Positions 1 to 8,853 of a stretch of DNA of 64,000 bases are shown in pieces; within the stretch, counting starts at the first letter, position 1, and each line of letters opens with the position of its first letter. The position numbers were made by a program, and so were the translations under genes. The stretch covers positions 85,990 through 149,989 of the forward strand of contig JAQUIT010000007.1 in assembly GCA_028681335.1 (NCBI GenBank). Direction: 5' to 3'. Origin of the DNA: Desulfuromonadaceae bacterium. GTDB taxonomy: Bacteria > Desulfobacterota > Desulfuromonadia > Geobacterales > Pseudopelobacteraceae. The notes under the pieces were generated by a model, which was given only the letters and a program-made list of their open reading frames with translations, had not been told where the DNA came from and searched no databases.

Positions 1-397
1 GGTAATACCCACTGGCAGTGCTCCTGCTGTTACAGACCATGTAAACGGAGCAACTCCACCACTATTCGTGATAACTTTGTAGTAGTTGCCCGTCCCAATT
101 CTGTAAGTAGGTAGTGGGCTTGTGGTGGTGATTGCAAGCGCCCCAGGCAGGACGGTTAGAGTAAACGCTTTGCTTACTGTTGAAGTAGTGCTGTCAGCGA
201 CCTGAAGAGTAAAATTGTATGTACCAGGAGTAGTCGTTGCCCCTGTTAACAGCCCAGTTGTAGGTGTAAGGGTAATACCCACTGGCAGTGCTCCTGCTGT
301 TACAGACCATGTAAACGGAGCAACTCCACCACTATTCGTGATAACTTTGTAGTAGTTGCCCGTCCCAATTCTGTAAGTAGGTAGTGGGCTTGTGGTG
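1..397. repeat. 270-bp period coding tandem repeat; 1-127 identical to 271-397
   Basis: ggtaatacccactggcagtgctcctgctg... through ...gggcttgtggtg occurs exactly at 1-127 and 271-397; encodes a 90-aa Ig-like module (YRIGTGNYYKVITNSGGVAPFTWSVTAGALPVGIT). Confidence 0.9.
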
Positions 398-3300
398 TTA
401 ATAGATATTAGTGTTACCACAGTCACTGTTGTTGTCCCAATCCCAACCCCCCCATTCGAATCCGTTACCTTAAACGTCATCGTATGAGTACCTACCCCCA
501 GAACAGTCTTAAGGGTGTTGTAGGAAATAGTCGGATTAGCGGTGAAGTAATCGTATGCCCCGGCATTATCAACGTTCCAGGCATAAGTAAGCGGTGCCGT
601 ATTGCAGGCATCCAGCGTATCTGTGCCTGAACCTGCCAATGTCACACTGCCACCAGGTAGAACAGTATATGGCCCGCCAGGGATTGCAGTCGGGTTGTGG
701 TTAATTACGGTCACATTGTTCGTAACCTGTGCAGTTTCTCCAGTTCCACTATCGATTACACCCAATGTCACCGGATAGGTTCCGATGGGAAGCGTGATAT
801 TGTTGACGTTTTGCGTCGAATAGTTGAGGCCCTGGATCAACCAGCTGTAGCCGGTAATTGAGCCGGTAGATGCGGTTGATGTGCTGTTAAAGGCAATAGT
901 GTCACAGAAGCCGATACTGCCACTGATCGGGGTGGTGGTGAAGCTGGCTGTGAGTGCTCCGGTGACGATCACGTCAATCGGTGCTGATACCGCTACGCCG
1001 CCAAGACTGTCTGTTACGCTGGCGGTGATGGTGTGCGTACCGGTTGCGACACCTGTCCAGGTATAGGCATAGGGGGCAGAAGCCGGAGTTGGATCAACTC
1101 CAATCAGGTTTGCACCTTCATAAAAGGCTATCTGACTGATGGTTGCGCCGCTGGGGAGTCCGCCGCTGAGGGTGGCGGTCAGGGTGATCGACCCCGGTGC
1201 GGTAAATGTTCCCGAAGCAGCAACCGATACTGACAGCGGGCTGGCTATGCCGGAGAAGGTGGAACCTTTGGCATTGAACGCCTCAACCTTGTAGACAGCT
1301 CCTGCAACCGGATTGGAAACGGTATAGCTCGTGCTGTTGGCCAGAAGATTGGCACTGTTCAGTTTGGTATATGTTGCACCGCCATCGGTGGAACTATATA
1401 CGTTGTAACCGATCTCGTTGGCCGGGTTGCCGTAGGTTGCGAGAGATGTATAGGTTACGGGTGTGGGGTCGGTCCACGTTACCGTAACAGCCCCGTTGTT
1501 TGATACCGCCTTTGCGCTGAAAGCCGGCGGCATGAGGGCGTTGTATTTCAGTACGATCGGCCGCATCATGTCCATCTCTTCATGGCTCAGGATGTGGCAG
1601 TGCCAGACGTACTCCCAGCCGAAGTCATACATGACATTGGTGACAACCGGGGTACGGGCGTTTCCTGTTGTCCAGTCAACGCTGTTGAAACCCATTGGTG
1701 AATCAATCGGAATCGCCGGGTTGAGTGGGCGCAGGCTGTTGGTAATGCCGAATGGCAGTGCCGGAGTACGTGGGCGCACGGCGACGATGGTGTCTTCCAG
1801 CGGGCTGATTTTAACAACCTCTTTCCAGCCGAGTTCGTTCGGTTCCGGCATAAGAATCTGACCATCCCAACCGACACGGTTGATCACCTGCACGTCAAAA
1901 ATATGGAAGTGAATCGGGTGCGTATCGACACCGTTGTGCGAGATCTTCCAGATCTGGGTGCCGTCAGCCAGGGTCTGGGTGCCGGGGACTACGGACACAT
2001 TTACCTGGGTTGAGTCATTGATGGTTTCGGTCGGGATATCGGAGAAACCATACAGGATAAGGTTTGCATTGAGTGTTGTCGGATTGGGCAGCTGCATGGC
2101 GAGGTTGCCGCTCATACGACCGTAGATCGGGTCAAAGGAAGCACCCATCTCATCGTGAATCCCTTTTGGTTCGGTTGGTACCTTGACGCTTTCGCCAGCC
2201 AACGTCTTGAACTGCAGGAACTGGTCATTGATCTGGTTAATACCCTCCCACGGGAAGTTGGTGGGGAAGAATGAATTCGGATAGGCATCCTTGTAGGCGG
2301 CCTGGCCAACGATAATCGGTTCCTGAGCTCTTTCAAAGAGTGTCTTTGCCGGTGCCGGGTTAAGGGCCGTTACCGGTGCCGCTGAGGTGAATTCTTTTTC
2401 CAGGTTGGCCTGGCTGAAGGTGTAGGCCGGGTCTGTGCCGGCAGATGCACGGACGATAACCTGCATGACGGTACGGGTATTGGGAGCGTAGCCGACCAGC
2501 GGGCCGTGACCGCCTACCCAGGAACCGGTGGCCGGATCGTAGGTGCCGCCATTACCGAAACCGCCGGAATCACGCATGTCGGGGGCACCGGTGTAATAAT
2601 CATAACCGGCTACACCGGCAGGCCAGGCGGCCGGGGCATCGTTGTACAGAATGAGGGTTTGTCCGGCGTAGTTGCTGAAATCGACGAGCACGTCAACGCG
2701 TTCTGCCGGACCTACGGCGAGGCCCATTTTGTCGACATTGCCGACCCAGAAGGCGGTCGGGTCAATGTTATAGGTAATCGGTTGCGGGTTGATAACCACC
2801 GGCTTTGGCAGGAAGCCGCTGTCGGTGCCGATCTGAATAAAACTTGGTCCTGCAAGGGCTGGGTCAGGAACACCGCCGTCGCGGCCGTCTACCGGCCAGA
2901 ACTCCGGCCATGGGTTGCCGCCTAACGCTGCTTGAGCAGCCAGTTCAGCCGATGCCGTAACCATCTTTACTTCGGTTTTGTTGGAGCGGTTAGCTGCAAG
3001 CAGCCTGGTGTCGGGGCTCAGCTGTGCCGGGTCGGCTTTGTAAAATGACAGGTTGAAGAAGCGATCGCTGGCGGCGTTCAGAACGCGGAAGCGATAGGCC
3101 CGGGGATCAACGGTCAGTGTCGGGAAGGCGGTACCGTTTACGACGGCACTATCCTGAAATGCTTCCATCCCCATTGAAACATTGGGTGTTCCCGGAATCA
3201 ACGGTGGTTGTCCAGGTGTGGAGCATTGGGCATAAATAAACGGGTTGTCGCTTGTACAGTCGGCATCAAAGTACGGATTGGCTACCGGGCCATAGGTTAC

Positions 3301-4626
3301 AGCGGTGGCCGGGTAGAACCAGGGGCCATACATCCAGCGACCGTAGGGATTGACGCCGCCGAAGCCTGCGGCCAGGGTCTGTGCCGGCATGTAGACGTGA
3401 GGCAGCCACAGGTCGCCGGTTACCGGAGCGCGGACTCCGTTAACGGCCGGAGCGCTGCCCCAGTTCCACAGTGGGTCGGTAAGGCGGATCTTGGGAAAGT
3501 TTGTTGCCCCGGTAACCGGGTGAGTCACCGGTGTTGCGTCAACGTAGGTTTTGTCCTGAAGTACCAGTGGGATCTGATCCGGAGGTATAATTCCCCGTGT
3601 TTTAAGGTCCTCCTCATATTTGTCGGTGATCAGATACCCGGCTGCGCCGCCGGCATACACATTAAGCCGCGTGATCCCCCAGACATGGTCATGGTAGAAC
3701 ATCATGCGGGCGCTCTGCTGGTTGGTGTAGTAGTAGGTCATCGAGCCGTCGCCCGGATCGGGCATGTCAGGCACGTTCTGGAAACTTACGCCCTTCGTAA
3801 AGGGGGTGTTTTCTTCAACCGGGGTGATCCACTGGTGTGGTGTGCCGTCACTGATCCAGGGGGTGCGACCGCCATGGAGATGGATGACGGCGCGGTTCTG
3901 GGTGTAGCTGGCACAGGTGTTGTTGTTCTGGGTGTTGTCACAGGGGGTACTGACTCCTCGGGAACTGCTCGGGTTGGCCGGGCCGGGGCCTGCACCCATG
4001 ACCGTTGTATCGGTGGGTATGAAGAGGTCGCCTGCCGTACCGGAGGGAAGCCGGTTGGTAAACTTGATACGTACCGGGCGGTCTCTCTCCGAGATAATCA
4101 TCGGTCCCAGGTAGTGGACCGGATCGGGAGTTAAACCGGTACCGCTGGCTGTGTCGGCTGCCGTGCATGCGTGCTGGTCTGCGCCGCATAGATTCTGGCT
4201 CGGCAACGTACCAGCGGAGAGGTTCGTTCCCTGATTGACCTGCACATAACCGCGCAGCAGGGTGCCTGCAGCCGGCAGATCAGAGTGCATCTGCTCCCGG
4301 TACTCGACAAGGTTTATTTCATAATAATCGGAACCGGGGTAGGTCGTAACGTCCGGTTTGGCAACCGGGAGGTATTGGCCAAGATTGTTTTTCTTGGCAA
4401 AACCGATTCCGGGGAGGGTGTCGACAAACTTGGCCAGTGGTGGACTGTTTGCCCAGTTGGCTGTTGTATAATAGTCGGGAGTGGCCGGACGTCCCTGTGC
4501 ATCAAGAGGCCCGGTCGGGATAGCGGGGACGGTGCCCGCCGCCGCAAAGGTGGGGATGTTCCATAGGCAGAACAGCGCGAGCATCAGCCCGAATTTCCCC
4601 ATAGTAATCATTCTGTGAATCTTCAT
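1..4626 (-). CDS. Secreted multicopper oxidase (OmpB-like) with C-terminal FnIII/PKD/putative-Ig repeats, partial (3' end outside window)
   Basis: Manual reverse-strand translation from ATG at 4626 (AAGGAGG just upstream): MKIHRMITMGKFGLMLALFCLWNIPTFAAAGTVPAIP...; copper motifs HLHGG, FYHDHVWG, HPIHFHIFDV, WHCHILSHEEMDMMRP; followed by FnIII-like and PKD-like repeats. Open to the left edge, so absent from the ORF track. Confidence 0.88.
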   Translation of the reverse strand, partial: MKIHRMITMGKFGLMLALFCLWNIPTFAAAGTVPAIPTGPLDAQGRPATPDYYTTANWANSPPLAKFVDTLPGIGFAKKNNLGQYLPVAKPDVTTYPGSDYYEINLVEYREQMHSDLPAAGTLLRGYVQVNQGTNLSAGTLPSQNLCGADQHACTAADTASGTGLTPDPVHYLGPMIISERDRPVRIKFTNRLPSGTAGDLFIPTDTTVMGAGPGPANPSSSRGVSTPCDNTQNNNTCASYTQNRAVIHLHGGRTPWISDGTPHQWITPVEENTPFTKGVSFQNVPDMPDPGDGSMTYYYTNQQSARMMFYHDHVWGITRLNVYAGGAAGYLITDKYEEDLKTRGIIPPDQIPLVLQDKTYVDATPVTHPVTGATNFPKIRLTDPLWNWGSAPAVNGVRAPVTGDLWLPHVYMPAQTLAAGFGGVNPYGRWMYGPWFYPATAVTYGPVANPYFDADCTSDNPFIYAQCSTPGQPPLIPGTPNVSMGMEAFQDSAVVNGTAFPTLTVDPRAYRFRVLNAASDRFFNLSFYKADPAQLSPDTRLLAANRSNKTEVKMVTASAELAAQAALGGNPWPEFWPVDGRDGGVPDPALAGPSFIQIGTDSGFLPKPVVINPQPITYNIDPTAFWVGNVDKMGLAVGPAERVDVLVDFSNYAGQTLILYNDAPAAWPAGVAGYDYYTGAPDMRDSGGFGNGGTYDPATGSWVGGHGPLVGYAPNTRTVMQVIVRASAGTDPAYTFSQANLEKEFTSAAPVTALNPAPAKTLFERAQEPIIVGQAAYKDAYPNSFFPTNFPWEGINQINDQFLQFKTLAGESVKVPTEPKGIHDEMGASFDPIYGRMSGNLAMQLPNPTTLNANLILYGFSDIPTETINDSTQVNVSVVPGTQTLADGTQIWKISHNGVDTHPIHFHIFDVQVINRVGWDGQILMPEPNELGWKEVVKISPLEDTIVAVRPRTPALPFGITNSLRPLNPAIPIDSPMGFNSVDWTTGNARTPVVTNVMYDFGWEYVWHCHILSHEEMDMMRPIVLKYNALMPPAFSAKAVSNNGAVTVTWTDPTPVTYTSLATYGNPANEIGYNVYSSTDGGATYTKLNSANLLANSTSYTVSNPVAGAVYKVEAFNAKGSTFSGIASPLSVSVAASGTFTAPGSITLTATLSGGLPSGATISQIAFYEGANLIGVDPTPASAPYAYTWTGVATGTHTITASVTDSLGGVAVSAPIDVIVTGALTASFTTTPISGSIGFCDTIAFNSTSTASTGSITGYSWLIQGLNYSTQNVNNITLPIGTYPVTLGVIDSGTGETAQVTNNVTVINHNPTAIPGGPYTVLPGGSVTLAGSGTDTLDACNTAPLTYAWNVDNAGAYDYFTANPTISYNTLKTVLGVGTHTMTFKVTDSNGGVGIGTTTVTVVTLISINTTSPLPTYRIGTGNYYKVITNSGGVAPFTWSVTAGALPVGITLTPTTGLLTGATTTPGTYNFTLQVADSTTSTVSKAFTLTVLPGALAITTTSPLPTYRIGTGNYYKVITNSGGVAPFTWSVTAGALPVGIT

Positions 4627-4668
4627 ATTCCCTCCTTGTAAAGGATTCTTTACCCTTTAAACACCAGT

Positions 4669-4780
4669 TAACCGCCGATAAAGGCGGATGTACGCCGAGT
4701 AAGGCACAATCATTTAGGGGTAAACCAGAATCTATTTGTCCTGTTTCTTCCGCTTTTATCGGCGTGAATCGGCGGTTTAC
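4669..4780. repeat. Dispersed intergenic repeat, copy 1 (inverted ends AACCGCCGAT...ATCGGCGGTT, core TTWGGGKTAAACCA)
   Basis: taaccgccgataaaggcggatgtacgccgag...ttaggggtaaaccag...ttttatcggcgtgaatcggcggttta; related copies at 9991-10080 and 18428-18550. Confidence 0.7.
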
Positions 4781-4793
4781 TGTTTTTTTAGGT

Positions 4794-5072
4794 TTATCGG
4801 TTCGTATCGAATGGTTGCGGGGCGTTGTTCCGTTCTTTGGCTCTCTTTGCGTCGTATATTTTCTTGCGTTGTGCTTTTAGAACTTCTGCTGCTGTTTTGC
4901 GTTCTGCCGGTGTGACCCGCTGTTCTCGCTGTTTGCGCACCATTTCTTTTTTGGCGGCTAACTCCGGTGTCATGGGCCTGTCGTTGCGGGCAAATACGAG
5001 GCTACCTGATAATGACAGCAGTGCCGTCAGTAACATCGTCAATCCAATCGTGCCGAACATCTGATTTCTCAT
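4794..5072 (-). CDS. Small secreted, highly charged hypothetical protein (signal peptide), upstream of the multicopper oxidase
   Basis: 92-aa ORF with signal peptide-like N-terminus and KR/E-rich mature part; same strand as the MCO. Confidence 0.7.
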   Translation of the reverse strand: MRNQMFGTIGLTMLLTALLSLSGSLVFARNDRPMTPELAAKKEMVRKQREQRVTPAERKTAAEVLKAQRKKIYDAKRAKERNNAPQPFDTNR

Positions 5073-5193
5073 GCTGTGCTCCTTTCATTGGTGTGATTTA
5101 CATGTAGTAGTGTGGCTAACGCCTGTTTATCTAAAAATTGCATCAGAAAAGAACAGCATAACCGGCGTCATTTGTTGATAACAATAGTGTAGA

Positions 5194-5209
5194 AGCAGGT
5201 TGTGTGCCA
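5194..5209 (-). promoter_or_regulatory. Candidate sigma-54 -24/-12 promoter for 4794-5072 / MCO
   Basis: Reverse strand TGGCACACAACCTGCT (GG-N10-GC). Confidence 0.65.
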
Positions 5210-5281
5210 AATAAGTTGAGCTGTTAAGTTGTTGATATTAGGGAGGTGTGAGTGGAATTTTACGAATAAACGGGAGAGGTT

Positions 5282-5296
5282 GTCTCAAGTTGAGAC
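5282..5296. promoter_or_regulatory. Palindrome GTCTCAAGTTGAGAC (candidate activator site); half-site GTCTCAA at 5301-5307
   Basis: Perfect 7-bp arms; same motif at 11507-11521. Confidence 0.6.
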
Positions 5297-5355
5297 TTTT
5301 GTCTCAATGCTTTTGGTCGTGGACAGCGGAAGTTCTTATTGCGGTTTTTTCCCCA

Positions 5356-5379
5356 ATGTATATACTAATGTTTATACAT
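5356..5379 (+). promoter_or_regulatory. Inverted repeat ATGTATA-N10-TATACAT upstream of the toxin-antitoxin operon (candidate autoregulatory operator)
   Basis: atgtatatactaatgtttatacat, 25 bp upstream of the antitoxin ATG. Confidence 0.55.
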
Positions 5380-5403
5380 CTGCATTTTGAGAGGAGATTA
5401 GCC

Positions 5404-5655
5404 ATGACGAAAGCAATACTCAGCATAAAACGGTGGGGTAACAGCCTTGGGGTCCGTTTGCCGGTGGCTGTATTAAGTGAGGCGCACCTGCACATTGATC
5501 AACAGGTTAGTATAGAGGTTTTTGATGGTCACGTAGTTATTACTCCTATTACTGATGCTCCAATGTCTTTGGAGCAAAGACTGGAATGCTTTGATCCGGC
5601 GCGTCACGGCGGGGAAGTGATGGCCACAAACAACATCGGGGCGGAGAGATGGTAG
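5404..5655 (+). CDS. mazE: MazE/AbrB-type antitoxin
   Basis: MTKAILSIKRWGNSLGVRLPVAVLSEAHLHIDQQVSIEVFDGHVVITP; start moved from the track's 5248 to the RBS-preceded ATG. Confidence 0.85.
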   Translation: MTKAILSIKRWGNSLGVRLPVAVLSEAHLHIDQQVSIEVFDGHVVITPITDAPMSLEQRLECFDPARHGGEVMATNNIGAERW

Positions 5656-6044
5656 CCAGGCCAACATTGGTAGCAGTGAAAAATATCGCCTGGAGCCCTG
5701 ATCGAAAGGACATCATCTGGATTGACTGCAATCCGCAAGTAGGCCAGGAGAGGCGCGATGTGCATCCGTTTCTTGTTCTCTCACCACGAACATTCAATGA
5801 AAGGACTTCACTGGTCATCGGATTACCCATGACAACGGCAGATTACAATGTTGACAATCCCTTTGCCGTGGTGGTTGGACAGGCAAAGGGAAAGAAAACA
5901 GAGAAGAGCAGCTACGTTCTTTGTCATCAGCCAAAATCGTTTGACTGGCGCCTGCGAAGCGCTAAGCCGCACCAACTCGGGAAGTTGGACGATTCACTTT
6001 TTAAGCAGGTGTGCCAGCGTCTGAATCAAATCATTCAGATATAA
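5649..6044 (+). CDS. mazF: MazF/PemK-type toxin (endoribonuclease)
   Basis: DIIWIDCNPQVGQERRDVHPFLVLSPRTFNERTSLVIGLPMTT resembles MazF; overlaps the antitoxin by 7 bp. Confidence 0.85.
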   Translation: MVARPTLVAVKNIAWSPDRKDIIWIDCNPQVGQERRDVHPFLVLSPRTFNERTSLVIGLPMTTADYNVDNPFAVVVGQAKGKKTEKSSYVLCHQPKSFDWRLRSAKPHQLGKLDDSLFKQVCQRLNQIIQI

Positions 6045-6048
6045 TGTT

Positions 6049-6190
6049 GAGGCTCTTGCAAAAGTCAAAAAAGTCCCCTCCCCCCTGGCGGGGGAGGGTG
6101 CCATGAAATCAGCAGGTTGCAACTTCACCCCCCCAACCCCCTCCCGTCAAGGGAGGAGGAGTAGATTTCTAAGACTTTTGCACGACCCTC
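6049..6190. mobile_element. MITE-like element with 18-bp imperfect terminal inverted repeats
   Basis: Left end GAGGCTCTTGCAAAAGTC, right end (RC) GAGGGTCGTGCAAAAGTC (16/18 match); 142 bp, non-coding, internal C/G-rich inverted repeats. Confidence 0.6.
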
Positions 6191-6311
6191 CATTGAGAGT
6201 AATTTAAAAAGCTGCCATTTGGTAATCTCTGCATCCATTAAAGATGTTTTTCCGTCCTCCCTTTTATCCCTTTAGGCCCACTGGGGCCCTTCATCCCTGT
6301 TAAGCCATGAT

Positions 6312-8018
6312 TCAATGAATGACCCATTCGCTTTGGGGGAGAATCTCCGGGTTGTCGCCGCTGCCGAGGCGTATTATGTAGCAGCCCTTCGATACGTAGC
6401 GTTGTCCGGGGCCAAAGCTTAAACGCTCATAATCACGCACGACCAGATCCATCTGCATGCTCATGATATCAAGAAGATGGTCGCGATAGAGGTTGTCGTA
6501 GAGTAAATTGAGGCCGCGTAGAGCGGTCTGTTTCAGCATTGTTGTTGTCCGGGAGGTAATTCTCCGCTGCCCGAATTCTTTGGCGCTGGAAAGGATGGGG
6601 ACATTGGCGTCTCGAACGCCTTCCTGCGAACCGACATACGGTGTCAGGCGGTAGGGGTAGGTTATGTAGATCCGGCCACGTATTGACTCCGGAATTGTCA
6701 CCGTCTTTTTACCCAGATAGCCTGACGATACAAAAATGTTTCCATGGCCGGCAAGTTTTGATACGAGTTGTGGCAGCTTCGCTATCATCCCGGCATCGGT
6801 CCAGAGGAGCAGTATTGACGGTTTATGCTTTTTTATAAGTTTATCCAGTGTGCTCTTGTTGCCAAGCTGGTGTGCCGAGAGGGTCATCGTTGTCACGGCC
6901 GGACGACCCAGCTCGTGCCAACTGTTCCGGAAGCCGTCCGCCAGCGCCTTGCCAACCGGGGAATCCTGGACTATCTGGAGAATGGCGGTGTGGGAAGAAA
7001 CTGTTTTTAACCGGTTGAGGTAGCGTGCAACCGCTTCACCCTCCTGGGCGTAGCCTTTGTTGAAATAGTAGGTGTACCAGCCGCTCTCGGAGATTACCGG
7101 TAGATCGGTTATCGGGAAAAGGCAGGGGAGTCGCTGCTCCTCGCAGAAATCGTGAATCGGTTGCCAACTGCGGTTCGACATGCCCCCCAGTACGGCAAAA
7201 ACAGGTTTGTCGGCGTTGTAAGCAGCAAGCTGGGCATGCCACGTTTCGGGCGGTCCTTTCAGCTCCCACACATCCAGCGATGCCTTACGAAAGGCGTGCT
7301 TCATCTCAATCGTGGGGTAATAGCCGAATTTTATGAAATCGTTATAGAGATCAAGCTGATGATTTTTCTGGGCAACAAAGTTCTCCAGCGGTTCCAGCAG
7401 GGCCTGGCGATCTTCCTGGCTGACATCGTCGGTAATGATGGTTGCAAAGGAGAATCCGGTGCTGGTTGCCCCCGGGGATGGAGTCGAAGAGAGCGCTTCC
7501 AGATAGGTGATCAGGACATCCATATCTGCATCGTCGAGCGGATAGCGGGGCATGACATCATTAAAAATCTGACCGGTGGGATCGGTGCCGAATCGGAGGG
7601 CGTTTGCCAGGGTTTCCCGGGTGTAGGGAGGGCGCTCCACTACCGTTTTGGCGTAGATGTAACGGCCGGTCCGGTCGGGAGTGTCACCCAGAGAGGGGGG
7701 GCGGCGATACGGTTTGTAGAGCTTGTTGCCGGTGGTGGGGGGGGTGACGACGCCCCCTTCAAAGGAGCCGAGTCCGGCGCGGAGATGACAGCTGGAACAT
7801 GAAAAAGCGCTGCTGTCAACCTCCACGTCGCCACGGATGAAGGCCGGCATGGGAGCCCCGGAAGGGAGAATCCCTTCCCGGTACATCCTCTCGCCGAGGC
7901 GTATGATCTCCGCCTTTGGCAGGTTGTGCGCGGGAGCAGGGGCAGCGTTCCCAAGGGGGGCAGAGGCCATCAACAGTGTGTACACAAGGAATGCAGGAAC
8001 AGCTTTAATCCAATTCAT
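6312..8018 (-). CDS. Fusion of monoheme cytochrome c and ABC-type periplasmic ligand-binding domain
   Basis: Signal peptide, CSSCH heme motif in an N-terminal cytochrome c domain (..MPRYPLDDADMDVLITYLEAL), then a periplasmic-binding-protein-like region (FAVLGGMSNRSWQPIHDFCEEQRLPCLFPITDLPV). Confidence 0.75.
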   Translation of the reverse strand: MNWIKAVPAFLVYTLLMASAPLGNAAPAPAHNLPKAEIIRLGERMYREGILPSGAPMPAFIRGDVEVDSSAFSCSSCHLRAGLGSFEGGVVTPPTTGNKLYKPYRRPPSLGDTPDRTGRYIYAKTVVERPPYTRETLANALRFGTDPTGQIFNDVMPRYPLDDADMDVLITYLEALSSTPSPGATSTGFSFATIITDDVSQEDRQALLEPLENFVAQKNHQLDLYNDFIKFGYYPTIEMKHAFRKASLDVWELKGPPETWHAQLAAYNADKPVFAVLGGMSNRSWQPIHDFCEEQRLPCLFPITDLPVISESGWYTYYFNKGYAQEGEAVARYLNRLKTVSSHTAILQIVQDSPVGKALADGFRNSWHELGRPAVTTMTLSAHQLGNKSTLDKLIKKHKPSILLLWTDAGMIAKLPQLVSKLAGHGNIFVSSGYLGKKTVTIPESIRGRIYITYPYRLTPYVGSQEGVRDANVPILSSAKEFGQRRITSRTTTMLKQTALRGLNLLYDNLYRDHLLDIMSMQMDLVVRDYERLSFGPGQRYVSKGCYIIRLGSGDNPEILPQSEWVIH

Positions 8019-8090
8019 GGTAGTATCCTAAAGGCGTGTCTCACGCCTGTTCGCTGTGCTCACTCGAAAACGCAGAGAAAGGCATAAAAA

Positions 8091-8180
8091 TATTTGCAGG
8101 CTGCAGTCCATTGAAAATTCCAGGGATTATGTTGACAAGTTGTTTCTCATATAAATTAACCAGTAGTCCCAATAAAATTC
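8091..8180 (-). pseudogene. Remnant of a second GxxExxY gene (C-terminal ~30 codons)
   Basis: Reverse translation ILLGLLVNLYEKQLVNIIPGIFNGLQPAN aligns without gaps to MQLGLLINFNEERLVDGITRICNGLQTDI of the intact gene (8471-8560). Confidence 0.7.
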
Positions 8181-8460
8181 GTCTCTCGCCCGTTCGTTGC
8201 ACTCACTCGAGGGCGCAGAGAGAAGCATGAGAAAACCGTAGAAAATCTTTTTTTGGTTTACTACAAAGAGTGAATGAGACCTTGCCTTTCTCCGCCCTTC
8301 TCTGCGAGAGCCCGCCGTTAAAACCTTTAATCGTTATCTCTTGCCCGTTCGTTGCACTCACTCGAGGGCACAGAGAAAGGCATGAAAAATTGAGAGTGAT
8401 TCATCTTTATCTGCGCTTTGTGATGAGCCGTCTTGGTAATATAAGTCACTAAATAACTGT

Positions 8461-8853
8461 TTAAGAAAAGATATCGGTCTGCAATCCATTACAAATTCTA
8501 GTGATTCCGTCGACAAGTCGCTCTTCATTGAAATTAATCAGCAGGCCCAATTGCATCCGGGTTAGTTTCAGATAGGTCAACAATTGTTTCTTATGCACCG
8601 GTAGTATTTTTTCAACGGATTTAAGTTCAACGATGATCTTATTCTCTACAAGCAAGTCAATACGAAAACCGTCTCTTTGAACCTCAACCCCCCGATATAC
8701 AACTGGCACGGAAACTTCTCCCTCAACGCTAAGACCGATGTTTTTCAATTCGATGAGCATGCAAGACTGGTAAACGGACTCAAGTAGGCCCGGTCCAAGC
8801 TCTTTGTGTACGGCGATAGCCGCTCCAATTATCTGGGAAGAAAGATCTTTCAT
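8461..8853 (-). CDS. GxxExxY family protein (PDDEXK-like)
   Basis: MKDLSSQIIGAAIAVHKELGPGLLESVYQSCMLIELKNIGLSVEGEVSVPVVYRGVEVQRDGFRIDLLVENKIIVELKSVE: GPGLLESVY motif and D-x-ELK core. Confidence 0.9.
   Translation of the reverse strand: MKDLSSQIIGAAIAVHKELGPGLLESVYQSCMLIELKNIGLSVEGEVSVPVVYRGVEVQRDGFRIDLLVENKIIVELKSVEKILPVHKKQLLTYLKLTRMQLGLLINFNEERLVDGITRICNGLQTDIFS

Noticed and set aside
3208-4134. 308-aa plus-strand ORF and other plus-strand ORFs in 881-4566
   Set aside because: Shadow ORFs antisense to the multicopper oxidase, which is missing from the track only because it is open at the window edge.
8036-8452. Small ORFs in the repeat cluster
   Set aside because: They are translations of the TCTCTGCG/CGCAGAGA repeats.
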